Shown here: piece after piece, positions 9,757 through 22,600 of the stretch | How positions within the stretch are numbered: position 1 is the stretch's first letter | How the letters are laid out: each line of letters starts with the position of its first letter | Assembly: GCA_021234155.1 (NCBI GenBank) | Contig: JAJEKV010000005.1 | Location: 23,451,584 to 23,515,583, forward strand | Origin: Isoetes taiwanensis | Taxonomy: Eukaryota; Streptophyta; Lycopodiopsida; Isoetales; Isoetaceae | Reading direction: 5' to 3' | DNA length: 64,000 bases | Translations under genes and position numbers: made by a program | The notes under the pieces: generated by a model | What the model saw: the letters and a program-made list of their open reading frames with translations, nothing else | What the model was told of the DNA's origin: nothing | Databases searched by the model: none

Positions 9757-10290
9757 TTATAGAGCACAGATATGCATAATGCTATCTGTTCTGAGAACCT
9801 CTTGCACTTGAAGCCCTGTTGTCAAAGAGGAAATTAAGAGAAAATTCATTGAATGAAATGTAAGTAAAAAAACTTTAGCACACCTGAGATAATTTCCAGC
9901 CCTAAGAAGAGCCCTAAGAAGTCCGTAGCAAATAGCACAATAAAAAATCGAATGGAGCATCCTCCTCTTCCAGACTCCTAGACAAATTTGGCCTATGGCT
10001 TGCAGCAATGCTCCAAAAATATTTCCAAGCACTTCATTGCCTACATCGAGAGAAAAAAGAAAGATAAGAATCACAACCCGCAGGAATTGACCGCTTCAAA
10101 TTCACCGCAGAAAGATAGATTGTGTGCAATGAACGTGGAGAAAGGAATAAGGGACGTGCCGCCCAAACAAACCGTCTAATCAACGACAAAATAAACCCTA
10201 AAAAAATTCAACGCGCGAGATTTTGCGCACAGATTATCCCAAAACTCCTTTATTACTATATATTACTATATATAGATATAGATCATATTA
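9757..10290 (-). pseudogene. Promoter, 5'UTR and first-exon fragment of an unknown gene
   Basis: Read on the minus strand: a TATA-like CTATATATAG near 10270, a leader with AGGGTTTATTTTG, then TTTTTTCTCTCGATGTAG, a possible acceptor, followed by an exon coding GNEVLGNIFGALLQAIGQIC and ending at a possible donor (CTCAG|GTGTGC, ~9885). The open frame runs to 9757. The same segment is duplicated at 8236-8591. No domain recognised. It may be the broken 5' end of a host gene. Confidence 0.4.
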
Positions 10291-11002
10291 ATCTTTACTT
10301 GATTCTTAATGACTTTTGAGAATTTCAAGACCAATGAACTTCCCTATATGTTGTAGTGATTGTTCAAATATTAGAGAATTTGACAGTTTCTGCAACAGTC
10401 CAGAACGGTTTTCCTAGCATAAACATGCCTAAATCTTGCTAAAATTGGAAGTATTTGTCTATTTATGATAGAACACATTGATTTGTATGTTTTCAGTTTT
10501 GGTTGCTATCATCTAACATCCGTAGAAGCCGACAAACCCTATTTTGTTCAAAAATGCTGCTTGCGGTTTATGAATTATTTCTCTATTATTATTACAAGTT
10601 TTGGCTTAGTTCTTGTGGCCATGAGTTCTTAACTATATGAAGTACAACCTTATGTTTTTTTGGCGTGTTCATAAGTTATATCAACTTCAAAATCTAAAAG
10701 AGAATTTTCTATACAGAATTTAGGACAAGATTTTATGTTAAAATGCTCCAAAATCACCACCTGTAAGTATCACGAGGGTAACAAATATTGCATTCTTCTT
10801 ATATCTACATAGAAAATTACTCTATCAACTTGCATATACTGTAATTAGTTTAACCATGCAATTAACTAGATTTAAAAATGATGTACAACCATAGGATTAA
10901 CACATTAGAGGTTAAAATTTTGAGTTAATTCCAAAGTTATAGGCTAAAAACTCATCACTTATTAGCTAATGATATTTATTGATGAATGAAAGTGAAGATC
11001 GT
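10291..11002. other. AT-rich spacer, no gene seen
   Basis: AT-rich sequence with no open frame of note, no clear repeat and no coding similarity on either strand. It ends at the LINE insertion. Confidence 0.6.
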
Positions 11003-12249
11003 GTCGCTTGGTTGCTGTTAGGGGACTTCAATATGGTAGAGCGAGTAGAGGATCGCTCTGGTTCTGGAACCCAGGTTGTGCAGTTGTGCACGGGTTTGAG
11101 AGGGACCAGTGGTCTCGTTTGTTGCAGGATTTGGCCTTGGTTGAGGTCCTGGGGACTTGTCTTTCACCTATTGTAATAGGCAGATTGGTGCGGGCCGGGC
11201 GTATGCTAGGCATGACCGGTGCTATGCTTCCCCATGCGCACTGGATGATGTGCCCTCTTTGCGCCGGAGTAACATTCTGTCTACCTCCATTTCTCGATCA
11301 TTACCCTCGTGTTTTGTCCAAATCAGTGGTGCGTTGCCTTTCGCCCTCTAGGACGGTGTTCGCTTTGAACACCCGCCTCGGCCGATGCGGATTTCGCCCC
11401 GGCCGAGTTGTGGCTTGATACCTTTTCGCCTCTCAAGGGTATGTCCGGTATGGTGACCGCGTTGGCCAAGGTGAAGCGTTTTTGCCAAGGTCTTTGGTAA
11501 GCGGCGCGGTGCGCAGGAGCGGCGGAGTTGCATGGTCTCTATCGAGTTGAGAAGATTCGGGCGCAGCCTTCCTTCGATGGCATTAGGGAGAATGCAAAGG
11601 TTGCGGCCAGTATTGTTGCTTGCTCGAGCAGTTAAAGTGCGTGAGGCGCTGCGGTGAAGGCGGCTCTTACCGGGTTGAAGGAGAGGGACACAAAGTTCGC
11701 TTGTTCTTCGTGAGCAGCTAGGCAAATGGGCGATATCGGCATTTATGACGCCCCTTGCTTTGCCCGATGGGCCGGACTTTGGAGGATCCCGCTGATTTGC
11801 GTGAGGTATCCGCATGCTCATTTTTCGAGTTTTTCGCGACATCGCACTCTTCCCTATGAGCGGGAGATGCGGGAGCTTGTTTCGGGGTCGGTAAGCCATC
11901 TATTCTTCTCACCAAATAAGTGAGAGCTTGGAGCGGAGCTCTCCGTAGAGGATTTAGCGGAGGCATGTATGTGCATGGCCAAGGATAAATGTCCCGATGG
12001 CATCCCCTGTGGAGTTCTTTTCAGACTTATTGGGAGTGGGCTGGTGAGTCCGTGTACCGTGTGTATCTTGAGTTGCCGCAGCCTTCTCAAATGGATAGGA
12101 TCTTGAATACCGCATGCATTTCCTTGATTCCTAAGGTTACGCAACCTTCTACTATTAATGATTGGAGGCCTATCTCCTTGTTGTCCTCCTCAGATATAAG
12201 ATTATTGCGAAAGCCCCGCGCAGAAAGTTGAAGCCGGTGTTGACTTCTT

Positions 12250-12770
12250 CCATTAGTAAGGTGCAGTCTGGGTTTGTCCCTGGGAGGAACATTTTGACTA
12301 ATGTTGCCGCAGAGGGCCTTTATTGGGCCAGAAGAACAGGTCAAGGCATTGCCTATCTTAAGCTTGACTTTGTCAAAGCTTACGATAGTGTCCGTTGAGA
12401 GTTCTTGTCTGCCATGATGTTAGCGTTGGGCTGTGGTCCACGCTTTACAGAGATCGATCATGAAGTCGCATAGGTCAAAGACAAAGGCTACTTGGTGGTG
12501 TGCAGGTGAACCCTCTCCGCCTTTTTCTCCTTAGGCGAGGGGTGCGTCAGGGGTGCCCTTTGGCGCCGTTTTTATTTATGATTGTGGCGGAGGCATTGTC
12601 TCAGTTGTTTTTGGCTGCAATGGAGGAGGGGGTGGTGGATGGGCTTTGGATGCAGGATGGTAGCCAGCAGATTATTAACTAGTTTGCCGATGACACTTTC
12701 CTCTTCTTGGTGGCAGAAGAGAGGAATTTGCGAATGTGAAGGGTTTGTTTGGATACTTTCTCCTTGGCCT
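12250..12770 (+). pseudogene. LINE reverse transcriptase core, frameshifted
   Basis: The catalytic blocks DFVKAYDSV (motif A) and FADD (motif C) are both present but in different frames, with an in-frame stop right before the FADD block. This dates the loss of activity and confirms the plus orientation. Confidence 0.75.
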
Positions 12771-13919
12771 CGGGCATTCTTCCTCAATTGGGGTAAGTGC
12801 TCGCATTATGGGCCCAAACTCCGCCTCCCCTTGTTTGGCCTCTATTCCCTTGGAAGGTGCTTCCGTGTAATGTGTGTACTAAGTCATTGGGTATTCCCTT
12901 TGGAGGATGTTTCTATGGGGAGGGTGTGGGATGAGATTTTGCGGGGGTTGCGTAAACACCTCAATTGGTGGAAGGGTAGCAAGTTGTCCATGGCGGTAGG
13001 ATCACTATTGCCAAGTCAAGATTTTGTAGCACTCATGTGTATACAAAGATCCGCAATGTTATCTCCCCGAGGGTAAGATACGTGCTTTGGATAGGATTGT
13101 TCAAATTTTGTGTGGGGCGGGATGATGAAGGGGCGGTTGTTAAAGTGGCTTGGTGGAAGTGCCTCCGCCCCGGAGGATGGGGGGGCTTGGCCATTCCGGA
13201 TTTGGCACCGCATAGTAAGGTGTTGGTCTCCAAGTTTGTTTGGAGCATTCTGCAGGATGGAGCATCTTCTCCTGGTGTGGCGCTATTGGTGCAGTCTCTT
13301 CGCCATTGTGTGGCGTTTGGGAAGCCGTCTGTGCATGTGGAGTTGCCCTGGGCACTGTTGTATGGTCTTCGGCCTTTCCCACATGCATCCCCTTTTCTCA
13401 CGGGGGTGTTGCGGGCTTGGGATCATATGCGTGTGCTTTTCCAGCTAGATTCACTCTTCTCCTTTCTTGTCGGTTCCTCTACCCCCTGTGGACTTGCCCT
13501 TGGTCGCCACCGCATGCTCTGACGCTGAGGCCGTTGGAGGGAGGCGAGCTGCCAGTGCTCACCTTGGAGGATTGGTATTGGGGTGGTCACTAGCTTCGTG
13601 GGAGTTCTTTTCGAGCTCGCTTTTCGAGGGGCGTGTGGACCTAAGCTATCTGGGAACAAGTAGCGGGGAGTATTCCGCTACACATACCTATAGTCCCTCA
13701 GGATGATGTGGTGGTGCAGGTTTGGAAGGTTCATCCGGATGTTGTGTCTTCTTGTTTTGTGCGGTCTTGTTACCGGGTGCTGGCTATTCATGACACATTG
13801 CCCCCCCTTCAGGCAAGTGGTATCTGCAGTTTCCGGGTTCTCGATGGCGCTTGGTTTGGACGTGGACATGGAGCTCACTTCCCCACCGGGGTTAGGGTGC
13901 TTCGCGGCGGTGGTGCACC

Positions 13920-14190
13920 GGCCAGATCGTGGTAAATGCCCTTGTGAGTCAGTTTAGGCCGGGTGTGAGCCCTCTCTGCCCTTGTTGTGGCCTTCATCGT
14001 GAGACTGTGGAGCATTGTCTGGTTTTATGCCCTCACTTGCAGGCTGGCTGGGATTGGGTTAGGGCTCTGTTTCAGGTGAGATTGACTAGACAGCAGTTGC
14101 TGCTTCATGTGTATCATGGTGCTTGGCCTCTCTTGCGGCAGCAAGCCTTGCATCTGTGCATGGCTTGGTTGGTGTGGCTGATTTGAAAGC
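13920..14190 (+). pseudogene. LINE C-terminal zf-RVT-like domain
   Basis: CPCCGLHRETVEHCLVLCPH gives a C-x2-C...H-x(3-4)-C-type zinc-binding cluster, typical of the end of plant L1 ORF2. It is followed by WDWVRALF, also common in this domain. The frame is open for ~85 codons. Confidence 0.7.
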
Positions 14191-14511
14191 GGCGGCGGTT
14201 GTGGATCTTTCAGGGGATTCAGCAGCCTGCAGCCTCTCTGATTCCTCGACTCAGGTACAAGCTATTTCAAAGCTTTCTGGTGTTCCCGGGATTAGTAGAC
14301 CGGAAGTTTGCCATTTGGCGGGACTTCTTGGGTGTTGTAGATGGTGATGGTTGGTTTGTACAGCAGTAGAGTTGCAGTTTTTCTATGAGTTTGTTGTGGA
14401 GTGTCGAGGTATCGCTGTCTCTTTGGGGCAGTTCTCCTTCCTCCTCACTTGCTTTGTAACATTACCATTCTTTTAATATATTGATGACACAGTTCTTCAA
14501 AAAAAAAAAAA

Positions 14512-15454
14512 GATCGTCAAGTTTAAGTATAAGAATAAAAAATTAAATCATATTACCTTTGATGCATCTTTCTCAGCTTTATGCTATATTTCTCCAAATA
14601 AGCCTTTCAAATGGTTCAAAATATGACAAGGGACATATATATAGGTCTCTTATGTAGGTTGTGTGGCTTTCTTACAAAAAGATACAGAGAAACATGGTTA
14701 TTTTTTATTGGTATAAAACTGGTATATCCATTGCTGCTACAAATCATTAGAGTTTTAGTAGGATAATGTTACAAGTAGGTCATCTTTCATGTTCACTATA
14801 TTTTTCATGAATGCGGGCCTTCCTTTGCAATATAACTCTCTATTTTCATATTGAAATAACGTATTATTTGAAAGATACAAATATAATTAAGCATGAACCA
14901 TTTATGGTCCATAACTAGACCAATTGTATAGAGCATATATCTCTCACTAGCCCTACCCATTTTGTCCCCATAATGATATCATGGTTTCTTACCTTTAATA
15001 ACATAATTTTTGAAAGGTGTGAGTGGAAGTCCGTGTAGATTCAATTGACGAATAAGTACCCCATAAATTCACAGTTGTTCATGCTTAAACATTGCCCTCA
15101 AATTATGCAAGCTCGTCTAATCAATTAATTTTATCATATACAGTGCCTGCAAGTGGAACTGCACATAGTAGTCTAACTTGACTTTTTATAGTCATAAACT
15201 TCCATATTTTTCTTTGAATTTTTTTGCATTGATTTCATGACATGGGACATTTTGAGAATGCGATTTTTCAAAGTCACATCTCGAGGCATAAATCTCGAAT
15301 AAACATAGAAGACATATTTGAATTTAATGCCATAAAGTTTAATCCAAATCCATGATCAACAAATATTTTCATTACTAAAGTAAATTAGAAGCTATTCATA
15401 TCCCAAAATTCAACTTGAGGTCAATTAACACAAGAAATCCGGCCAGCTATCCAA
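14512..15454. other. AT-rich intergenic DNA
   Basis: No open frame, RNA gene or clear repeat seen. It lies between the LINE tail and the inverted-repeat element. Confidence 0.55.
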
Positions 15455-16424
15455 CGTAAGCCGGCGTTTGGGGAAATTCCGTTCTTTCGGGATTTTTGCA
15501 TGCTCGGGACATCTAATATCCTCTGCTATGGCCTGGCTATGGCTATGGCTAAGCCCATAATTTCTGGTACTCTATCATCTCCGCCAGGTTTCGGTGATGA
15601 TTAACATCTGATTTAATATCTGCAGCAAATTAGCAATGAGGTGAAGATCAGCTCTAACACGGGAATGGGCATCACAAACCATATATTACCTGTAGAATTA
15701 ATCTTGCTGGTTTGAATCAATTGGACGGACGGACCATTTATCCCTCCCTAAAAGTAAAAAGACTGTGAAACTTACACCCATAAAAAAACCTACTATGACA
15801 GCCACTGTAAGGCGCCAAGATTTCCATACCGACATGGCCAGAAATCGGATAAAGCCCTAACTTCTTCAAGAACCAGAAGTGCGACAGAGTCTTATAAAAA
15901 TAGAGAATCTTTGAGCAAAAAAATGGCAGATCCGACGAGCAGAGGGAGTACTTATAGATCTGTTTGGCACTTTTAGATAAACAGTAAGCCGACTTTGAGC
16001 ACATGCCCTGCTTTAAGCGCATGCTACAAGATCGACATGCCCTGCTTTGAGCACATGCTACAAAGGTCACAGATTTGCCCAAACCCTGAAGGTCGTGGCG
16101 CTCTGCTACAAATGCTTGAGGCTGTAGAAATGCGAGTGCTATGCTACAAATGCTTGAGGCTGTAGAAGAAACAAGAAACAGGGGAAAACTGCCGGCCGCT
16201 GTAAGCTATAAGCTATGGCGTTCTGCCGGCCGCTGTAAGCTATAAGCTATGGTGTTCTGCCGGCCGCTGTAAGCTATGGTGGCACAGTAAACAGGGGAAA
16301 ACTGTAAACATGGGAAAGCTATGGCGGCGCTGTAAGCGGCGCCACCGAGAAGCGTAAACGCAAAAATACCTGTAAATAAACAATTAAAGAATATTCGAGG
16401 AATTTCCCCAAACGGCGGTTTACG
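15455..16424. mobile_element. Non-autonomous DNA transposon-like element with TIRs
   Basis: The 26-bp ends 15455-15480 and 16399-16424 are inverted copies matching at 24 of 26 positions; the shared core is CGTTTGGGGAAATTCC. Weaker matching continues a few bases outwards. The inside has no transposase and is full of short tandem repeats (~15990-16070, ~16105-16165, ~16190-16275). I could not fix a target-site duplication. The CGTTTGGGG-type end is reminiscent of PIF/Harbinger or hAT MITEs, but the superfamily is open. Confidence 0.6.
16190..16280 (+). repeat. Tandem repeat, ~40-bp unit, inside the TIR element
   Basis: CTGCCGGCCGCTGTAAGC is repeated three times, with TATAAGCTATGG(C/T)GTT between units. 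The unit contains CCGGCCG and AAGCTATAAGCTAT, both near-palindromic. It lies ~360 bp upstream of the start codon of the following gene. Confidence 0.7.
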
Positions 16425-16636
16425 ATTGACAACTTAAGAACCTGAGTTAAATGACTCCCCAATTTAACTATTGATAAATCGTTTATTTATTCGAGCATAC
16501 GCAGTATTATACTTGTGTTTCTGCTCTCGTACCACATACGATTAGCAGGAAAAGCGCTTGCTCATCAAACAAAATACCCTAGCATTGGGCTGTAGATGGG
16601 AGGTAAACTTCAGACAGTGATTCAGCTGGCATAGTG

Positions 16637-19600
16637 ATGACGACTTGCCAAAATGAAGGCCTCTCGACGGCTGAGCTGCAGGCCGAAGTTGCATCCTTTG
16701 CAGCAGGGTTGGGATTTTCATCATCTGGATTCAATGATGCGGATTTTTTGAAGAAAGGTCCTATTGCGCTTACAGCTAATCAGAAGAGGAAGCAAGCCTC
16801 TAATGATGGGGTGCTGCCTGCAAAGAAGCTTAAGGTTGCAAAGAGGATACCTAATGCGAAGTTTCACTCTAAATTCAAAGGAGAAGGGCTTAAACCTGAT
16901 GGGCCCAATCTCAAGGATAAGACTAGTGGTCCTCAGAAGCATGAACATACATCTTCAGGGGTTTCAGAATCTTTTGATGGACTTGCTAGGTTCTGGAAAC
17001 CTGTGGGCCACATGATATTTTCAGACATCGAGACTTCAAATTTTCGTTGGTTTGAGGCCGCTTCACAGTTGGCAACTACTTTTAGATTAGGACATGACGT
17101 ATCATTAGATGCAGCAAATGTAGCGCTAGATGACTTGATGATTCGGCAGAAAATGACAGAAGCTGAGATGTTATTGACCAAGGTAACCTCAGAATATGAA
17201 AAATTGCGTCAGAGTGATCCCAATATGCAATGGGTTATGACTGCACGCAGGTCCGGTACTTCAGCTGATAAAGTAGCAGCAATGACTGTAACCATACAAG
17301 ACAATCCAATTGCCAACATTAAGACCCTTGATGCCCTTTTAGGTGAACTATTAAGACTTGTTTGTTTGGCAAATAAATTTTATATGCCTTTTGCTTAAAT
17401 GAGTGAGCATGTTTGTAGGAATGGTGGCTTCAAAGGGTGGAAAAAGACATGCTGTAGCAGCCATGGATGTGCTGAAGGAATTATTTATTACTAGGTGAGA
17501 CAAATATTGATTAAGAAGTCTCATTATTTTGCAAACCAAATTTGCACTAATTTCTTGATCTACCATAATAGCTTGTTACCTGATCGGAAGTTAAAACAGT
17601 TGGGGCATCAACCACTTGGACTTCTGCCAAATACTAAAGAAGGGGCAACTTTACTCTTGTTGTGGTATTGGGAGGACTGTCTAAAATACAGGTATTGTCA
17701 ATTTTCCTGCTTAGAAAATATATATATGAAAGGTTGACTAGGTCTCGTAATTATTATAATGAGATATGTAGCATATATTGGTATAATATATACAGGCATC
17801 AATGTCATGCTTTAAATATAATAAGATGTTTATTGTTTCAGAATCCACTTAGCTTTACCTTTGGCTTCCTTTTTGGTAGAATGATCAAGCTCCTTAGAAT
17901 CACATAGGTGGCTTTCCCTTATAATTTAACCATATCAAGATATTTACAAGTCCTAGGCGGCAACAATGTATGGTGATTAAAAACACGACACCTCCCACTT
18001 ACTCTGAAGAGCTAGATATTCTTCAAACGCAGCAAACCAGCCACACAACATGCAACCATCTATTTATAAGAAAAGAATAGAGAAAAGACGATTTCTTAAA
18101 CATCTGAAGTTACTATAGTCCCATTGCGTTTACGAATATATTTGTTATGTAGTGTTTACTTAGAAAACTTTGGATATGAACTGGTGGAGAAATAACTCCA
18201 GAACGAATATCAAGACTTTTACCAGTGTAACAGTACAAAATACAGCGGATGGCTCTACACCATCGAATATATCCCTACTTGGAATTTGATATCAATGATG
18301 TCTTGGTGTGTCATTTGGGAATCAAATGTGAAGGATCCAATGTCGTAGGCATCTCATGGAGAACTCATTTCACCTATTAAAATTAATCATTGCGGCAACT
18401 TCACATTGATCATCACATCTAGACATGAGAATACGCGAGAGTCTCTTCATTTTATAGTCCAGCAGTTCATTCAGTGACATAAAGTGACGAAACACAGACA
18501 CAAACAAGATTCATACATTGCAAAGCCATCAGGAATTCTTCTTGGAATGAGTTTATATGTCATTATGTAGAGAAGAATGTGATTTCAGTTTGCTGCATCT
18601 GTTTTTGTTCTAGGTATAATTATTGCACTTGTCCTTCTTTGGTTTGAATTATAAGGTGTTCATCTTCCAACGTTCCAGGTATCAGAAGTTTGTGAAAGCT
18701 GTAGTGGAGGCAACAAAAGATTCCCTTCTTTATTTGAAACAGAAAGCTATAAAGGTAGGATTTATATTTCCCAAGCATAATGGGTTATTTCTTGATGCCT
18801 CTGTTCTTTGCTTCGTATTTGTCAGACTGTATTTGATCTCCTAAAATCGAAGCCGGAACAAGAAAGGCCTCTTCTTTCAGCTCTTGTCAACAAGGTAAAG
18901 TAACAATCTGTATATTTTAGTGGTTGTCAAATTAGTGCTTATCAGGCTATTTTTATTTCTGATCAGCTTGGAGATCCAGAGCGGAGGATCGCTTCATCAG
19001 CAAGTTATCTTCTTGCTTCTCTCTTGACGGTGCATCCCAACATGAAGGTGCAGTTATTCTTGTTCTTTTCTAACAGTAAGAGAATATCACAATGTACTCA
19101 GCATGCAGCTTTTAGATAAATGTAGGATGGTCTCCTCTAGCAACACCCAACACCCTATTCTGCACCCTGTTTCTCCTGCATGCATACAGGAGTTCACGCC
19201 TCCTTTCACTGTCTTTCTCTATTACTTCAATTCAGTCTCAGCCATAGAGCACTTTCATGGTATCAGAGCAAGCTTGGGGGGAAGGGTTAGCGGCAGTCTT
19301 GCTCAATTTCTTTTGGGTTACTTGTTAAGAGGCTTCTACACCTCAAGCGCAATTTCTGAGGCTCAATAAGCCAAAAATCATCTGCATCAGAAGGTTTCAC
19401 AGAAATTTTGGAGCAAGAATTGCGATTTTTCTTCAATTCCTGCTGTATTGGGCCGGTTTTGAGGCAGATCATTGTTATATACATCACCATATTCGAGATT
19501 ATACAAAATGATATGCTATTGAGCCGGTTTGGGTCAGATCTGGTTTCCCAGACTTCCAAGTTCATATAGTCTAAAGAAACTTTTGTTCAAGGTTGTTATT

Positions 19601-22600
19601 CCGTTCCTTAGATCGATATGATCTGAGTGCTTGGAGTCGTCCTATTACCAGAGCTACTCAGATTTGTCCACACTGTTTTTCCTGCCAGAATTCTTGGGCC
19701 ATAAAAATGGCAGCCAAGTCATGAACCCTAGAAGTACTTTCAACGTCCAGTTCTCGATGGGGATAATTATTTCATGCCTTTCAAACCCATCTTAATTTGA
19801 AGAACTTACGTGATGTTTTGAGAAATTCTGGAAACCTCCCGCTCCTGCAGGAATAAAGAAAGACTTCTATGCCCTCAATAATTTGAGAGCATGTGTGTCT
19901 GCAGAATTCATGCGTAATATCAGAGATTAGACAACCTTCTGGGAAGCCTACTCTATTCTTCACACTGCATGACACATGCAAGCAATTGAAAGCAGCTCTC
20001 TCTCCAAGGATAAAATGAATAATCTCAGGCTCAGGCTGCAAGGTTGCACAAATATGAGAGATTATATTCAAGAAATTGAAGACCTTAGAAGAAAAATATA
20101 ATGGAGTAGGTGGTAGCATGGATGGGAAACACATCTTGTATGCTTTGAATGGTTTATTTAAAGAATATCAGCATATTAGGAATTCTATCAGCTGCAACCA
20201 AAGATTCAAGTATCCTTTCATCAGTTACAACAGCAACTATTTGATGCTGAAATAGAACACAAGAAGTTAGCCAATGAAGAATCAGTACGCTATTCCAAAG
20301 CTAATTAGTTTTCTGCATCTGATAAATATGACAAATCTGAATAAAGATATTTCAACAAGTCTTTATCAGAAGCTGATTCAAGCTCCATACTCAGATCAAG
20401 CACAATATTGATGCGGATAGACCACTTTAATTACTAGACTCAGATATTTATCACTTGCCAATTGCACCCCTAGCTAGCAGCAGGTATTTTAGCATTTTTG
20501 TTGATGACTTTAGTAGGTACACTTGGACTTATTCCATCAAAATATAGATCTGAAGGTTTTTCTATTTACCAAAATTTCATTAGACTTGTCGAGAATCTCT
20601 TCTCAACCACTATTAAGGCATTAAGGTTTGGTAATGCCAAAACATACTTCCAAGAGCTTGACGAGTTTCTAAGGTCAAAGGAATGCACAGGGAATTGATA
20701 GTGCCTGGAGAATCTTGCAATTGGCAAATTTGAGGCTTGTTGCCATGATCTTTGCTGATTTGAGGCTTGTTGCCGAGGAGAGTTTGCAGGTTTGAAAGTT
20801 TCGGGTTTGGCTTGTGCTACATTGGGCTCCCAAAGTTGGTTGGAGTTACACTGATTTTGGACTTGCAAAGTCTAGTTTATACGAATTCTTACAAGCAGCT
20901 TAAGGACAGGGAACAATAATCTTCGTGCAGAAAACATGGTGTCTCAACCATACATATAACTCAGGAGGATTGTTGGCTGTTATATGGCCTGGGCTTGGGC
21001 TGTTATGTTTTTTGCTTAGGAATTTGGTATTTGTTAGCTGGCCATGGGCAGATGTTAATTTTCAGTTTCAGGTCCGCATATGGGATTGATCTTGCCTACA
21101 TTCTTACCTACGGTATGTGGCATTCAGAGTTGAATTTATGGAATTTGTTTTTAGTGGAATGCTTTGGATTGCCAGCAACAAGGTTTGCATGTTTGGTTAA
21201 AGTTCAAGTCAGTACTTACCGCAAGAAAATTTCAGCAAGAAAATTTCAGTTTAAGGGAGGGTTTTTCAAACTGAACTTTTCTTGCATTTTGAGCTTGAGG
21301 GAGAGCAAATTCTGTACGTTGGTGGGTTCTTGCTTGGTAAGGGAAGAGGATAAGGCAAGGGGACTCCAATGCTATGACATGTTACTGCTATGAGATGTTA
21401 GAATATCAAGGACTTCAAGTATATCTCATTCTTCTTCTAGTTTGCAAAGTATCAGCTGATCTTGTCAAGACACAGATGTTCTTATGATCTTGATATTTGG
21501 ACGAGATCGGTTTGATCTGATGGAGAGTCTTATGGCAGCTGGTTTCTTATAACAAGAAAGTTCTAATTAAGTCATCTACTGCTGCGCATGACGATGGATG
21601 AGATATAAATGAGGTTTGATCTCAGGAAGAGTATTATCTCATTTTCGGTATACAGATTTGAAGTTTTGTACAGATCTGAAGGTTGAGGATGTGTACAGGT
21701 TTGAAGATGTGTAGATAATAGCTTAGATTTCTCTTAGAATTTTAGGGAGAGTGTTAGAGTATGGAATCTCAATGTGTGACACATGTAGTTACATGTATAT
21801 ATGCTGATGTGGTGTACATTTGTACAGCTGGCACTAGGTGCCTATTTATTGTATCATTGTCATTTTATACAATAAATCAGTTCATCCCATTTCTCTCTTC
21901 TCATGCGTCCTCTCTTTTCCTATATTCTATTAACAACCAATATGAAGGCATGGAGATGTTATGACCCTAGGTATTCTCTTTTAGGAGCATGGTGTTTATA
22001 GATGATGCAGAATACTCTTCAGATTTTTATCATCTTGATCGCACAGGCCATTGCAACGTAATATGCAATCTGCTTGATAATGATCAGTATGCTGAAGCTT
22101 CATGTCCAGCACTGCCCTCACCAACTACACTCCAAACTACTGCCAAAACAGTCATGCTGCCTTTGACACCTGTACCTACACTTGCCAGACCTGCATCTGC
22201 ACCTGCAACTGCACCTGTACTTGCCCCTACACCTGTAACCTGTTACAGACAGTGCTTATGATGACGTTGAGCCACTTGACTATGCTGAACCCCTCCATCC
22301 CCAGCATCTTCTACACATACTTCAGACAATAGTATTCATGCTGTACTAAGAAGATATGCCAGACTAGCAAGCTTACCAGCTATAGATTATCATGTACAGC
22401 CTAAGCCCAGCAAATTTTGCAAAGGATCATTTTAACTGCAATTATGCCTTGATGGCAAAAAAGTTATTAGACTCTGATCCAAGAACATACTCTCAAGCAG
22501 CAAAGCATGTTCACTGGAAAACAGCTATGGATGAGGAACTTATCATGCTTCATAAACAGGACACTTGGGAACTTGTGCCAAAACCAGCAGATTATAATAC

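Larger units (their letters stand above)
11003..14511 (+). mobile_element. 5'-truncated L1-type LINE with poly(A) tail
   Basis: The plus strand starts inside the endonuclease domain (LLLGDFNMVE at ~11010). It continues into reverse transcriptase blocks spread over shifting frames: a 'sLIPKv' block ~12120, SGFVPGRNI ~12270, YLKLDFVKAYDSV ~12355, FLFMIVAEALS ~12570 and FADDTFLFL ~12683. It ends with a zinc-knuckle-like CPCCGLHRETVEHCLVLCPH (~13980, zf-RVT type). A 13-base A tail lies at 14499-14511. AAGATCGT just before the start (10995-11002) nearly recurs after the tail as AGATCGT, a possible short target duplication. Many frameshifts and stops make it inactive. Confidence 0.85.
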
